In this document: positions 36,601-50,314 of the stretch, one piece after another
How positions within the stretch are numbered: position 1 is the stretch's first letter
Layout: the number at the start of each line of letters is the position of its first letter
Assembly (NCBI GenBank): GCA_034008185.1
Contig: CM067109.1
Coordinates: forward strand, 29,730,885 to 29,794,884
Reading direction: 5' to 3'
From: Gorsachius magnificus
Lineage: Eukaryota > Chordata > Aves > Pelecaniformes > Ardeidae
DNA: 64,000 nucleotides
Notes under the pieces: generated by a model
The model's database searches: none
Told to the model about the DNA's origin: nothing
Seen by the model: only the letters and a program-made list of their open reading frames with translations
Translations under genes and position numbers: made by a program

Positions 36601-39600
36601 GATCATCACGTCTGAATGCAACTTTAAGATTGGAAACACTTCTGCTCTATTTCATAGATCTACTACAGATTATTTATCTCATTGAAAAATCTATTTTATT
36701 TTTATAGCTTATTTTGAAATCTTATGTTTAATTATGTAGGTAGAAGCATCCTTTGAAAGGGGACAGTCAGCTTTTCTGGAGTCATTTTGACATCTACATT
36801 TTTTTAATAGACAGGTTTGCTGGTATGTTATCAGTGAGTTGTACTGCTGATTTTAGGAACACGAGTGAGAACATGCCCATGAATCCATAGTTGAGCTGAG
36901 ATCAACTGGCATGATCAACCTATGTAATTTACAGTGTGTCTGATGCGTAATATTTCCAGTGTAAAAAACATAATGACTTCAAAGAAATTTTTTTTTCTGG
37001 ATTTGTGTGAGCTGCTTATCAGGCACAGAGTGTGTTTCAGGCTTGGATGTTATTAAATTGGAGCACTATAAAAAGATTAGTCAAAATGCCCAGACACTGT
37101 CGGCACAGATAATGTTCTTCTGCAGCCTCCTAATGAAAATAAGACAAAGATTATGTAACTTATCTGCCTGATATTTTAATATTCCTTGCTCCTAAAAAAT
37201 CATGTTTGAAAAATGCCTTACGGGCTGAAAAATAAGTTAGGACAAATGTACGCTGTGAAAGTAACATTAACAATGTATTGGATCCTCTTAATGCTTTTAG
37301 AGACTTGATGTTTTTATTCTTAGATAAATATGCCAGAGTTGATTCCTCGGAGATTTTTGGAGTTAAAGATCATCATCCTTTCCCTCCTCCCCTTCCAACC
37401 TGTGTTGGAAAAGAAAAAGTGTATTTTTGTCCTTGATCAGGCTTAGACATACTAGGATGTGGATCTTTGTGGGAACAATTGCAAGACCTTCCTTTCAGAA
37501 TGTATTTTAGCATGTTCCTCTGCAACCTATGGATTGTAGTCCATAAAGGAACACATAAACAAAGGCTTCTGAAAGAAGAATCCATAGATTGCAGAGTTAA
37601 TGTTTGCAAAGGCAGAAGCATCAATGCTGTAAATACGCATGTGTGAAGAGGGGACACAGAGGGGCTTTGTAGTGGGATTGGGCAGCTATGGTGGGGTGTA
37701 ATGAGGTATTTTTGTTCTGGAGCTCTGACTAGTTTGATATGTGATTGAAAAGGAAATGTGTTCTTGTTGCGTCTGGGTTTTTTTCCTCATGCTTAAGTTT
37801 TTTTGCCTTTATGACATTGTATAGTATTTCTAGTTGCAGGTTTTACTTGTGCTGGGAATTTCTGCTTCCTAAATAGCATGGAAAAGCCTATTTGAGCTCT
37901 TCTGTTACAGGTAGTAATAATATACCAACTTATGTACTCTGTAGGGAAATGTGATGATCTCTGAATTCAAAGTTTCTCTGTGATGGAAGGACAGAGGTTT
38001 GGTGTGGGGGTCTGGTGCTGGTGAAGATAGTGTTTTGACACTGGTGGTAGTCTGCATAAGTCAGTCCCATGTCAGGATTTGCCATATAAATGAACCTTCT
38101 GAATGAACAGTTTATATGTTCTGAAGATTTATTTTTACCATCTCTAATAAATAGAAGTATTCATTAAGACTCGGGAAATTTGCTTACATATTCCAAGTCT
38201 GTTGTTGTAATGAAAATTTGTCATTGGAATTAAAATACTAATGGACAGAAATCTTTTCAGTCCTGCCAAATTTAAAGAAATACAGAAAGAAGCATTTTTT
38301 TCAGTATGCTTAGATATACCCCACCTATGTGTAAATTTCTGTCCTAGATCATAAAGTTGACAAGAGTGTATTGTGATTTTTTTGCAAGTGGAAACTTCTA
38401 GAATGCTAGGGGGGAAAAAAATTCCTGGTCTTATTTTCCCTCAGTTTTTCAGTATTATTATTTGTGATGACTTTTTTTTTTCAGGTAAAACATTAAACCA
38501 GCATCTTGGTTGAAGAGGGGCCTTGGTGGTAGAGTAGAGATGGCACTAGAGCTGTTTGGGACTTGGGCTGTGTCTCCTTGTGTTGACTCGGAATAAATCC
38601 CCCTGCTTCTCTGCTTTTCTTTGTCTTGCCTGCCTTGATTGTAAACTCTTCTAAATTAAGGATTGTGTCTTATTGTTAGCATGGTGAAGCTGTGATGGGA
38701 CTGCTGGTCTTTATTTGAATGTGTGTAATTAATAATGGTTAGAGTTATTTAAATATCCCAAGATACTTACAATAAAAAAGTCAGATGTCAGCAAAGAGTT
38801 GTGGTGGAATTCAGAATCCAGCATTACAGATGTGTTATGTGAGCTGGAAGCAATCGTGGTAACAGGTAGCAGTCTCCACAGTGGCATTCAGTCATCTACA
38901 GTCCGCTTCCTCCTTTCATGGTCTGAAATTCTGTTTGGAGTGCTGCTCTGTGCTGCTGAACTGCTGTCTTGATACATGCATTGAAAAAGCTACTTTTCTC
39001 AGCGCAAGCCTATATATCCAAAATATTTTAAAACAATATGTATGTAAATATTTAGCTTTAGAAGTTGAACCTGAATGTTTTTAAATATGAGTTAACTTTG
39101 TTCAGATATTTCTTTCTGCAATATCTCTGTTTTAAATATTTCTAAATGCAGATAAAATTGCCATCCGTGTACAATGACTGAAGAATTACTGGCATTACTT
39201 ACTATCTTAAGAACTTTATACTTTGAGTGTGTCCTTGCTTGTTTGTGCTTGTGTTATTCCATCATTTTCAGCTAAATGAAAAGATGTTGTAAAGGACAAT
39301 TAATTATTAACATCTGCTACCATAATAATAAATGCAATTTTAAAGTATAAAGTGTTGAACAAAATAAGGTGGAAATAGATTACAGTTGTTAAAATACTAG
39401 GTTTGTCTATGTGTGTTAAATACATCTTGTCATTAAGGAAATTCCAAAATTTTGGAAATTTGGTTTTATAATAAAGCCCTATAAAATTATTGTCATATAA
39501 GGCAGAATTAATATTTTTAGGTGGAGCTGATACTGACATCTGATAAGGTTGCTTCCTGATCTAAACTCCTGTTGCATTCTAGCTTTGCAAGACTTTGACC

Positions 39601-42600
39601 ATTGAAATTGCAGTCTTTCGTAAGCTGAATTTCTTAGGAAAATTATCAGGTGAAATGTTATGTTTGTTTCCACAGATGAAGCTAGTGAAACAGACAAAGC
39701 TTCCTCATCTTAGAAATACAAGAACATATGGTGATTCTTTCACTGGGTTTGCGATAGAACTTGGAATTTGCCACAGTATTAGCATTTATGTGATTTTGTT
39801 TTAGCTGATCTTGTGAAAGTATTCAGGGAGGGAGGCAAAAGTGTTTGCAAGTGCTCGGTATGAGATTTGTGGAGGTCACTGCAGCTATAGGTTCCACAGT
39901 GAAGAATTCAGTAAGTGTTCTTTATCTTAGAGATTAGTGGAGGTCTTCCACGGTTGTTTCCCTGGGTTTTGGGTTGGGCTAGAGTCACTGTGACAGAGTG
40001 TGAAGAGGTCTGCTCTTTTCTGGCTCCAGACCATTCCCACTCTTACCCATCCAGTCCAGCCTTGTCAGTTTCTAAAGATGCTGCTTTCTGATTCAAGGTT
40101 GTAAAGGACAAGAGTGGGACTTGGAAATTGGGAAAAGGCACAAGGGAGAGTAGACTCTGGCTGCTGGCAGGTACAGGGGAGGCTGGAAGGTGGGCTGGAA
40201 GGAGAAACCAGGACCTGAAGTGAGGAGGTGGCACAGAAGGACAGGGTGGCAGAGGTGGCTGGGAGCATTCCTTCGGTGGGAATCTGGGTGTGCTACAGGA
40301 TGTCTGTCCTGGGAGGTGAGAACGGGGACCTGTGAGTTTGGGGAGAGAGGGTGGCTGAGGAGGGTGTGGGTGAGACCTAGCTGTGGGCCATGGAACAAAG
40401 AGTTGGGGATAGAGGAGAGTGTAAAAGAATCCCAGAAAGAAAAGACTGGATCTGAATACACGTGAGTATAGGAAATATATGCAAGCTTCCCATCTGTGCA
40501 GAGGAAAAACATCGTGCAGTTGTAGTATCCATTTTAATAGATTAGTTCAAAGGCTTTGAATTATGTTTGTATTAACATTGTAAATCCAACACTTCTAAGT
40601 TTCAGCTGTTGGGTTTTGAACCACGATAATGCTTCTTTTTTTAAGAACTGGTTCGTTGCAGTGTTATTGATTGCATGCTAAATTCTGTAAATTACCATCT
40701 CTACCTTTGCAGAATTTTGGAAATGCTTCAGCAGGTGGTTGCTGGATTTTATTGCAGATCACCAGGATATCACTAGAATGTAATACACAACAAAGTAGAA
40801 ATTTGCATCAGGCTTATGGAAAATGGCCATCTGCTGATAACTGAAATGAGACACTGTTTAAGAAATAGGCCATTTATACATTTTAAAATGTGAGGATATT
40901 TCAGTGTTTGCTAGAATCGTAACAGCACCTCTGGTTTCTGATCTGCCAGAGGAACTTTTTGAAACGTTTCCAAAAGACTAAATTATTTAGTTGCAGTGAT
41001 GGAATTAGAGTTGTCAACACAGAACTATGATAGATGGTTGTGATGACAGAGAAATACAAGATCATTACTGTGCTGTGTGATAAGTCCAAAATTATTTCAT
41101 TGACGGCTCAGTGCCCTTCTGAACCATGTTTACAGAGGTTTGGATGAAGCTGGTGTTCCCACAAAACGGCACAAGTGCCTGTCTTGCTAAGCCTATCCTT
41201 TGTAGAATGTAAGCCCAAATGTAACATTTGCTTGCAAAGACATTATGTTTTCTGACTTTCATCTATAAGAGGCTGAGATAACCCTACCCCAGACTGTTCT
41301 CATTTGCTGTTGTTATTCTTCAGAGGGCTAAATGCATCTAGTTTGATAATCTTTTGCACTTTGCATCCTATCTAAATGTCACAGATTGCTTACCTTTAAA
41401 CTGTTGCCTGGTATTAAGTAGTAGAATCTAGCTTGTTGATAACTGTAGCTGGAGTTGTTACTACCATTCTTCAAGTGGCAGGTCAGCAGTCCTTCTTTGA
41501 ACTGCCTGGGCTAGTGTGCTCGAGATGGGTTTTGCAGCCACAAAGAGAAACCAAGGTGGTTATTGTCATCTGCAGAAAAGACCAGGTACCCACTTAAGAA
41601 TGGTGTGATGAGGACTGTCCTTGGCTGTTGCTAAATCTGTGGGAGATAAGCTCATTTTTCTGCCCCTTCATCTCTTTTTTTGCCTTGCATAGCATAGTAC
41701 AGCATAACTTTTGCAACTTATTGATGCTGCTGTTTTCTGATTTACTGACTTAGGTGGCTCTTTTTATTTAAACTCATAGTGGTCTATCTGTTCATCAGCT
41801 GGTTCTTCCTCTTTATATAGGGTAATCTGATTCCAATAGGAACAAGTTATTCTCATGATGCTTGGTATACTGGAAGTCAATGTTCTGTAAGGTATAACTA
41901 ACCTGGTGGAAGGTCTGGCCTATGCTAAATAAGCATGCAGTTGCTTTCAATGAAATAAGTAAATAAATTAAATCTTTGAGGGAAAATTTATCTCTGCCTG
42001 TAGTATGATCTGTTAGTTAACTGCTGTGATGATAGTGATATTGAGATGACTGCTATATACGAAGGAAAAAAAATGTTGCAATATTGCCTATGATACTTTT
42101 CTTCTGTCTTAGGAGGTGCTGGTCTTAAGAATAGATAGAATCTGTTTCTTCTCCTCCACTGATGGATATCTTCCTTGTGGTGCAAAGTAGAAAAAGTGTA
42201 TTGATTCATAATGGTCAAACCACGATGACATTGAGATCTGTATTAATTTAGTTCCTCTGTGAGAGATCTCTGCAAAACACAGAAATATTTTTCATGCTTT
42301 TTAAAATGTACAGATTCTGTCTCACATCCTGCAGGGCTGAATACCTGTGAACACCCATAATTATCTTCCTTTGTTGAACTCCATGAGGTTGAAGTTCAAT
42401 ACCTACCCCTTCTGCAATGCAAATAAATATGCTAGTTGCTTTTCATGAAAGTAGGTTTTCTCCTTTCCTGTGAGAATTTAACTTCCTGTATTTCTGTATT
42501 GTATGTTATGCTGAATCTCATTTTATGTCTTATTTAAACAGTTTTAAACCAATAATTGATGCCAATGAGGTATAAGTAAGTGTCATATCTTGTTCAGAAT

Positions 42601-42640
42601 GTTACATGATACTATTCAGTAGTGAGATTTCAGTTTCCGT
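30672..42640. other. MCC intron after the short-isoform first exon, no gene seen
   Basis: About 12 kb of mostly AT-rich intron. None of its open frames resembles the next MCC exon or any other family I recognise. A C12 run lies at 35525-35536. The stretch 40040-40470 stands out for base composition and is listed separately. No RNA gene seen. Confidence 0.55.
40090..40450. other. G/A-rich, strand-skewed patch of unknown origin
   Basis: The + strand is strongly purine-rich, with recurrent GGGA, GGCTGG and GAGGGTG words, contrasting with the AT-rich flanks. A 139-residue frame on the minus strand (40093-40512) is rich in Pro, Ser, Leu and His and has no recognisable domain, so I read it as compositional. 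It may be a decayed minisatellite or repeat. Confidence 0.45.
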
Positions 42641-43700
42641 TACAGAATCACGGAATGGTTGAAGTTGGCAGGGACCTCTGGAGGTCACCTTGCCCAACCC
42701 ATGCTCAAGTGGGGTCACCTAGAGCCAGTTGCACAGTACCATGTCCAGACGGCTTTTGCATATCTCCAAGGATGGAGATTCCACCACCTCCCTGGGCAAC
42801 CTGTGCTAGCACTTGGTCACCCTCACAGTGAAAATGTGTTGCCTGATGTTCAGAGGGAATGTCCTGTGTTTCAGTCTGTTCCCGTTGCCTCTGGTCCTGG
42901 CACTGGGCACCACTGAGAAGAGCCTGGCTCTGTCCTCTCTGCACCCTCCCTTTGGGTATTTATATACACTGATGAGACTCCCCGAACCTTCTCTTCTCCA
43001 GACTGAACGATCCCTGGTCTCTGAGCCTTTCCTCACGTGGGAGGTGCTCCAGGCCCTTCATCATCTTTGTGGCCCTTTGCAGGACTCTGCATGTGTCTCT
43101 TGTACTGGGGAGCCCAGCACTGGATCCAGCACTCCCGGTGTGGCCTCACCAGTGCTGAGTAGAGTGTAAGGATCACCTTTCTCAGACTGCTGTCAATACT
43201 TTGTCTAATGCAGCCCAGAATACCATTTGCCTTCTTTGGCACAAGGACACATTGCTGGTTCACATTCAACTTGGTGTCCACCAGGACCCCCTGGACCTTT
43301 CCTGCCAAGCTGCTTTCCATCTGGGTGGCTCCCAGCATATCCTGGTGCCTGGGGTTGTTCCTCCCCAAGTGTGGGACTTTGCACTTCCCCTTACTGTACT
43401 GCATGAGGTTCCTGCTGGGCCCTTTATCCAGCCTGTCCAGGTCCCTCTGGACGGCAGCATGACCCTCTGGCATATCAGCCCCTCCTCCCAGTTTGGTGTC
43501 ATCAATAAACATGCTGAGGGTGCACTCTGCCCCATTATCCAGATCATTAATGGAGATATGAAACAGTATGGGACCCAGTAATGATTCCTGGGGTAACTGC
43601 TAGATTCTGGTCTCCAACTAGACTTTGTGCTGCTGATAACCAGTCTCTGGGCCTGCCCATTCAACTAGTTTTCAGCCCACCTCACTGTTTGCTCATCCCG
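42641..43700 (-). mobile_element. CR1 LINE 3' fragment with partial reverse transcriptase
   Basis: Longest CR1 copy of the window, read on the minus strand. Its 3' end is at 42641 (AGAATCACGGAATGG, complement of the terminal octamers). Minus-strand frames recapitulate CR1 ORF2 from the middle of the reverse transcriptase: NGQAQRLVISSTKSSWRP, then FIDDTKLGGGAD, which holds the FxDD catalytic signature of retroelement polymerases, then [48 protein letters not shown] and finally ARTRGNGNRLKHRTF with LNIRQHIFTVRV. The frame shifts several times and the N-terminal half is absent, so it is inactive. It appears less decayed than the copy at 11970. Confidence 0.95.
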
Positions 43701-46700
43701 CCCACACATCACCACCTACCATAAGAACAGTAGTATCCTACCATAACTAATATACATCAGAAACTGCCAGCTTATTTAAATGCTTCATTTCATTCTGCAG
43801 AATGGTATGATTAGGATCTAGTAGATTTTGCATGATTCTGCTTTAAAAAGCAACAAAAATGAAATGGCAAGCTACTACAAAGGATGACCTGTACTGCTTA
43901 AAAAGAAAAGAGGAAACCCTTTCCACTGTTCCTCTTTGTGCCCTTGCTGCTAATTTTTAGAGGAAGTTATAGTGGCTTTTCATGGAAGTTTTCCTTCCAC
44001 AAGAACAAAGGAAGAATTTTGCAGTTTTAGGTCTTACCAGATGTTGATATTATGTATGTTCTATCACATGTATTGCTGCCTCCATAAGGAACTGAAAAAG
44101 CAGTACTACAGAAATCACAGTAAGAAAGTTTACATTTAGATTTTGTTTCTGAAATGCAGTAATGTGGGAGTTTCTAGTGATAATGAGTTTGCTGTTAATC
44201 CAGAATCCAGCTCAGTTTGTTCACCTAAATCAGCTTTGAAATTAAACTTCCATTTCAAAGACATATGCATATCCAATCTAAGAAGAATCTGAGTAATTCC
44301 CAATGTGCATAATACCAAGTTCCCTGGAGATCACAGATCTATCTGGCATATCTATGTGCTTACTATCAGCAATTAATGGGACACCATTTCTGAGAAACAG
44401 GAAATTCTACAGTGACCAAAATCCGTATGTACTCTGGCTAATTCACAGTTTATAAGCACAGCTCCTAGTGGATTAAAACAAAGTTAAAAATTAGTAATCC
44501 CCTTCTCCTTTCCCATGGAAGGGACTGTCTCTTAACACAGGAGTTAGCATCCATTGGGAGAGGGGGAGGAAGAAGCAGGAAGATGGCTAGAGGCAGTGAA
44601 CCTCAAACTTACCATAAGAAGTTAAATGAGTTTCTCATTTGTGAACATTTGTCATTATTGCTGATTGATGACTTAACATTTTCAGGGTTTCAGGGCATCA
44701 TCCTGACAACTGAGTTGGTGTTCATTTTATTAATCTAACAGTAGAGACTTTTTTGTCCCTACCTCTTGGCTGTTAAACTCCATCTGTGCTCTTATATTCT
44801 GGTCGCTTCCTTTTTCATGTGTCATCACCAGAGCTTAATGGCTTTTAGTGTGAAAAAAATTGCAAATGCACAGATGAGCAGTATTAAGTCACTGCAGAAC
44901 ATCACAATATCTATGGTAAAACATGCTATATATATGGGAAGTTATGATAATGTAAAATATTTAAATTTAAAAAAAAAGAAAACATTCCCTACTTATAAGA
45001 AATGTAGATAAAGACTTAAGGGAGCACTCAGGAATTCTAGAACTATGTCTGAAAGGGTTTATTTAGCTATTTTGTACCACCTGCGGATTTTCCCTTCCTT
45101 TCTTCTACAACTGAAAATACATAATCAAAACCAGGTTTGCCATTGGGTTACTGAGAAATTAAAATGATGAATTTATCTGGTCTTATGGAATCAATGAATT
45201 AATTCACAGTCCAGTTATAGTTCTGTTTTTCAGTATTTTCTAGATTATTTTTTCCCATCCAACTGGGCTATGTCTAAAGCTGCACTTTTTTATTTGGCTG
45301 AATGGGAATTCTGAACAGTTGGTAACCTTACATTATCTATCTGACTTTCCCTGGAATAGTTAAAGGATCAAGCTGCCAAGATTTAGCAGGTATTATGTAG
45401 GCTAAAGTGTAATACCCTGTCTTTTGTACAGAAAAGATAAATAGAACTGATGGAGTAGGCTTTGTGTTAAAGTTGAAATGACACTAATGTACAGTACCAT
45501 TGCAATGACAGTGATGCTTTGTACTTCATAGTGCATTTCATTTGAGGGGCTGAAATAAGCTGTACACCATTATTGATGCAATTCTGTCATTGTAGTGTAT
45601 GAGAACTTATATTTCAATTTGTTAATTACATTATGTTACATACTTTATCAGAAATCTTTTTAGTCAAACTGATAACTCAATTCCAGTTGCCTGGTTTGGT
45701 CTTGTAGAGAGGAATGTGTCTTATCGGGGCATGGTTATGAAATTACACTTAAAACCCCCCCCTTTTATAGAAAGCCTACTATTAAAAACCTCTATAAACC
45801 TGAGTTGGGGCAGTTGTACTTTTCAGGAATGACAGTGTTGCAGCTTTTAAGCAGATTTGATGGCATTGCTTGAAGACATGTTTTGATTTAATAATTTTGA
45901 GAGAATAGATTAAAAAAAAAGGTGACCATGACACATAGCATTTTTAGACTGTGGTGTTTCCTATTTATGTATTTAAAGATAAATTGTTAGCAAAACTGTT
46001 GGCAGTCCTTTTTCTTCTACCTCATAATAGTTGTATTTAGAGCCTGGAGGCTCAGTCAGCAGATGGTTATTGAACTTCATAGTTTGCCTCTGGGTGGGCT
46101 TTTCTGCTTCTCGATTTTCTGTGCCCACAGCTCATTCTCTTTTGTCTTTCTTAGAGCTTTACTAAATGCCTTGTGTGTTCTCAGCTTTCACTAGCCCTTT
46201 CTTTCATCCCTCTTGCAGTTTCTAATTTATTGTTGTGGCCCTTGATCCTTTTGCTTTTTATGTGTGCCCATCTCCCTCTGCTCTGTCTGTGTCTTTTTAT
46301 TTATCTTACATTCTAAGATTGCGCATGGAGATCTCGCTGATGGTCTTCAGTAAAGGAAGGAGTCTTGCCTCTTGCAGGGTTCACTGTATAAAACTGCAAC
46401 TACTTGGAGAAAGAGGACGATTCTGTTGGCATAATGGCATGTTCCTGCCCTGTGATTAATGAGTGTGATGTTGTAGCAAATGAGTAGTCACAATTAAACC
46501 AGTGTAATAACTAAATACAATGAGCAATAGTGCTAAGGCTAGCACAGACATGGGCAGGGTGATCCCACGTGGTGCTAGTCCAGCCATAATGCAGTGCTGT
46601 GCTTTGACTCGAAACCGCTCCTGGTTGTGTACTCATAGATCTAGAGTTCCTGAGGAGTACAAAGTACTTAAAATCCTAACAATAAAAGTGAGATTTCTGG

Positions 46701-48549
46701 AGAATTTATGGCTAAGTGTTTTGCCTTAGCACTTGCTTTTTTGCTGTGGTGAACTTTGAGAAGTCCAGCTTCCTTGGCAGATTTTGACATTGTGAGGAGT
46801 AGTTTTCCTGGAGAACTCAGAAGTGCTGCTGGCCAGGTTGAGTTCTGCTGCAATCCTAGTGTGTTAGATTTTGCAAATAGCTGTTTCTTTGGGTTTTATG
46901 TTCTTCAGGTTTTACTCTGCTGAACCAAAGTGATAATAGATCATGTAAGGATACCTTTACCTTTTCCCTGTGAGCCCTCCTGCAATCTTGTGAAATATCC
47001 TCCTCTTCAATAACTTTTTCCTGCTGTATCGTTTGAGAGCTGTCTGAATGCAGTTAATTCTGGTCATTCTGAGATAGATTCCCAATAGTAATTTGCAAAC
47101 ATCATATGTGTAGTAGTTCCATAGCCCCAGTGCCACTACTGTTTCTTCTCCTTGCCTACAGCCAGAGTCTTACAGCAGCTTAAAAGGGAAAACAAAATAT
47201 TTTAAGCAGAGAAGAATGTTTTGATGCTGTTCTACCAAATAATGACTTTGAAATTTAACTTCAAAGTTCTGTTTAGTCCAGTGGTCTACTAATTTATGTT
47301 TGACATTTTAATAGAAATTATGAAAAACAATTGATCCGAGACCTTTGTGGCCAGAGTGAAGTCATTGACATTTTGGCATTGCTACACTTATTAGTGGTAC
47401 TAACCAAAGTGCTTTGCTTTCAGTGCTGTTGTGTTTCATGCATAAAATTTTATATGCAGAAAGATAAAGACCTTGCAACCTCCTAATTAACAAATCTAAT
47501 AAGTGGTACACACATTATGGGTATGCACCAGGTACATTGCTTGTGATTATGAAGTCATTGCAATATAATAATGTAATTTGTCAATGTAAATCAAAATCCT
47601 CCACATTTAGTGAAATTTTTTGTAAGCCACATGAAAACATTGCTTCTCAGTGGGCTGAAATAAAATGAACACTGAAGTAAAAAGAGAATGCAAAGGACAG
47701 AGAGTACAGTTGTCTGGTAGGTCATGTTCCAAGAAATACTTCTTGCAAGCCTGGCTCTATGCTCAAATTTTAATTGAAACATACCCATTTATAATTTGGC
47801 AAACATCGAATAATACACTTATTTTTGTTCGCTTTTTTAGTGACTGTTTTTGTCAAAGTGCTTTTAAAAAAAACCAAGAAAGTGCAGTCCTAAAACATCT
47901 GAAAGCTGCAGTTTCTATAATACTGCTGAGAGGACTCTGTTTAGGCTTAGTAGATGGAATACTTCTATCTAAGACTAGGTGACATGAAAAAAATAATTGA
48001 TGTTGCTTGGTCCATGGTTGCTGGCAAAAAATATTGATTCTTAATAGTAGACTAATAAAGATCGCATGATTTTATGTTAGTTGACTAGATGAGGATTTAC
48101 AATCATTTTTCCTTGGAACAATTTTATCTTTCCTCCTTTATTTCTCACTTTTATTTGAATTCTTAATTTTTTCCTAGATTCATGTTGCTATGTTTGAAAT
48201 GGAAGCTATTTCTTGTATATCAGAACCTTACTCTTAAATCTGTTTTGGTTGGTTTGGGTTTTTTTGTTGGGTTTTTTTAACCAAACAAGGCAGTGGCAAC
48301 ACTAGCACGTTTTAAGCTCTCTGTCATACTAATATAACCTACAAAGTAAGCTATCACAGCCACCAGAACAATAGGGCTCACAATGTCTTCTGGTTCGCTG
48401 ATAAATACCATGCATTCACAAAGCTGTCATTGCAGTTAGGAACCCTAATAGGCAATGGCTGAATTTTAGTATTGCAGTGCACGTTCAGTTGGGTCCTAGA
48501 CTGCAGTTCAGCGACACAGTAAATTTAGCTTCAGGAGCCCTACAGAGTG

Positions 48550-48612
48550 TAGAGGGGAGAGAAGGGGAGAGGGAGGGAGAAAAAAGGAGAGGGAGGAAAC
48601 AGAAAGAAAAAA
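48550..48612 (+). repeat. Polypurine (GGGAGA)-rich tract
   Basis: About 60 bases of almost pure A/G on the + strand built from GGGAGA-like words, then A-rich. Such homopurine tracts can form triplex DNA. No regular unit length. Confidence 0.8.
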
Positions 48613-49159
48613 TTGTATTCATTGTTTGGAGTCATTAAAAATATTTTTATGTGTCCATTTTTTACCAGCACACTTCATACCAGATCAGGTGATGCCTGAA
48701 CTACCTTACTTTTATGCCTGATTATTTGTTGTCTGTGCTCCAATAGTCAATATAAAGGTACAAGGTGGTTTAAAAGCTGTTATCATTCCTTCTGGGTTAT
48801 TCATTGGAAATACAGACATGTGACCTTGCCCAGTCCAGATGAAATTTGTTCTACTAAGGGTCTGGTGGTGTTGAGATATGGTTTTAATAATTGTGGTACC
48901 ATAGTCTAAGCAGTAGCTTTCAAGCATCTATAAAGTACAGAGCTAGGAAGGGACATAGAGATGCTTGAGCTCAGTACTCTGCTTCCAGTCTTGTGCTGCT
49001 GTAAGGGCAAAGTATGGAAGGGGATGAAAATCAGAGTAGAACGAGCTCTTCCTATGGATAATCTGAGGAAATTTTGCTGTTTTTTCACATGGAACTGGAG
49101 GGTAGAGCTAGATGCAGAAGCCAAGCTTGAAAGAGAAGTAATAATAAAAGACAGTAATA

Positions 49160-49180
49160 TTTATTTATTTATTTATTTTA
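49160..49180 (+). repeat. (TTTA)5 microsatellite
   Basis: Five uninterrupted TTTA units at 49160-49179 after an A-rich stretch. Probably length-polymorphic. Confidence 0.9.
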
Positions 49181-50084
49181 CATATTGGGACTAACATGTG
49201 AACACAATAAAACATTGAAACAAACTAACATTTGAGGATGTAACTAATCTTGCAAATGATCAGTATTTACTGAGGTAGGCCTACACATGTTCTTAGTGAG
49301 TTTTTATATGAAAGCTTAAGTTACCAGTCTGAAATTAATTCCTATTTTTATTTAAAAGCTCAGTGCAGATTTTAGCACAGCATTTTCCAAGTATTCTGTG
49401 TCTGAATGAGAACTGGTCTAGTGTCACATGATGCAGTTGAAAAGTTTTTACAAGTGTTGGGATACATCGTACAGGTTTTTTTCAACTGTTCCAGAAAATA
49501 GATGCTGCTTGTCATTTGGGGAAAAAAAATTAAAGGTGTTCCCATTTTCCACTTCATTAAAGCTTGTGAACCGACTGGCGATGGGTAGATTCTGTACACA
49601 GAGAAAAAAAAAAATATTTTAAATTCCTTTAGGAAAAGGCAAATCAGTGTATTGAAGCTGAACACAAGTAAAAGATAAAGTGCTTTCCTTTTGGGTCCCA
49701 AATAACAATGTATATGGTCTATTACAGAGCTTTGTGCTGGGGTAGCTGTAGGACATGAGCAAAACCACATGGGAATTTAATATCTTTGAGCCTGATCCTT
49801 GAAGCTGCAATCCAGTCAACTGTTGCTTGTGGCATATAGCTTTCAAGAATTACAGCAGGATTATTTGGACCTTTTTTAATGTGTAAGATTCTTGGCATGA
49901 ATTCCAGTCAAGGTGGAGCAGAAAGCCATTAGAGACAGCAGAGATTCCAAATGGTTAATTTTTTTAAAAGGAAGAGCAGTAAATTCATGTAGTGTATTTG
50001 TCCCAGGGCAAAGGGAAACTTGGTGAACCCTCCCTTCCCATGCTTAATTTAATCAGAAAAGAAATTACTCTTATTTGCGTCTAT

Positions 50085-50160
50085 TTATCTACCTTTACAG
50101 GGTTGTTCTGAGTGTTAGTATTTGTACAGTGTTTTGAAAACACAAAATACTGTGTAATTA
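50085..50160 (+). repeat. Possible MIR/L2-type 3' tail
   Basis: TACCTTTACAGGGTTGTTCTGAGTGTTAG, then TTTGTACAGTGTTTTGAA and ACACAAAATACTGTG, follow the order of the ancient MIR/L2 tail (CATAGGGTTGTTGTGAGGATTAAA ... TGTAAAGCGCTTTGAAC ... CGCTATATAA). Highly diverged. Confidence 0.4.
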
Positions 50161-50291
50161 CTACATATTACTTACCCATTACTTTAAAACATCACTTGTA
50201 TGGGAATAACGATGGTTGGGTTTTATTTAAGTTAGAAGAAGGTCCTCTATAGGAAAAGTTTTGGTATGGAAAAACCAGGCGTTGTTTGGAC

Positions 50292-50314
50292 TTTTTTTTT
50301 TTTTTTTTTTTTTT
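50292..50314 (+). repeat. Poly-T run (23)
   Basis: Twenty-three consecutive T residues in the intron. No retrocopy recognised at either side. Confidence 0.9.

Larger units (their letters stand above)
43701..50084. other. MCC intron, no gene seen
   Basis: AT-rich intron. No exon-like frames with splice context and no RNA gene. Simple-sequence items in it are listed separately. Confidence 0.5.

Noticed and set aside
43033..43664. Minus-strand frames of 159 and 132 residues and the overlapping plus frame of 126
   Set aside because: The minus frames are CR1 reverse-transcriptase remnants. The plus frame is their shadow.
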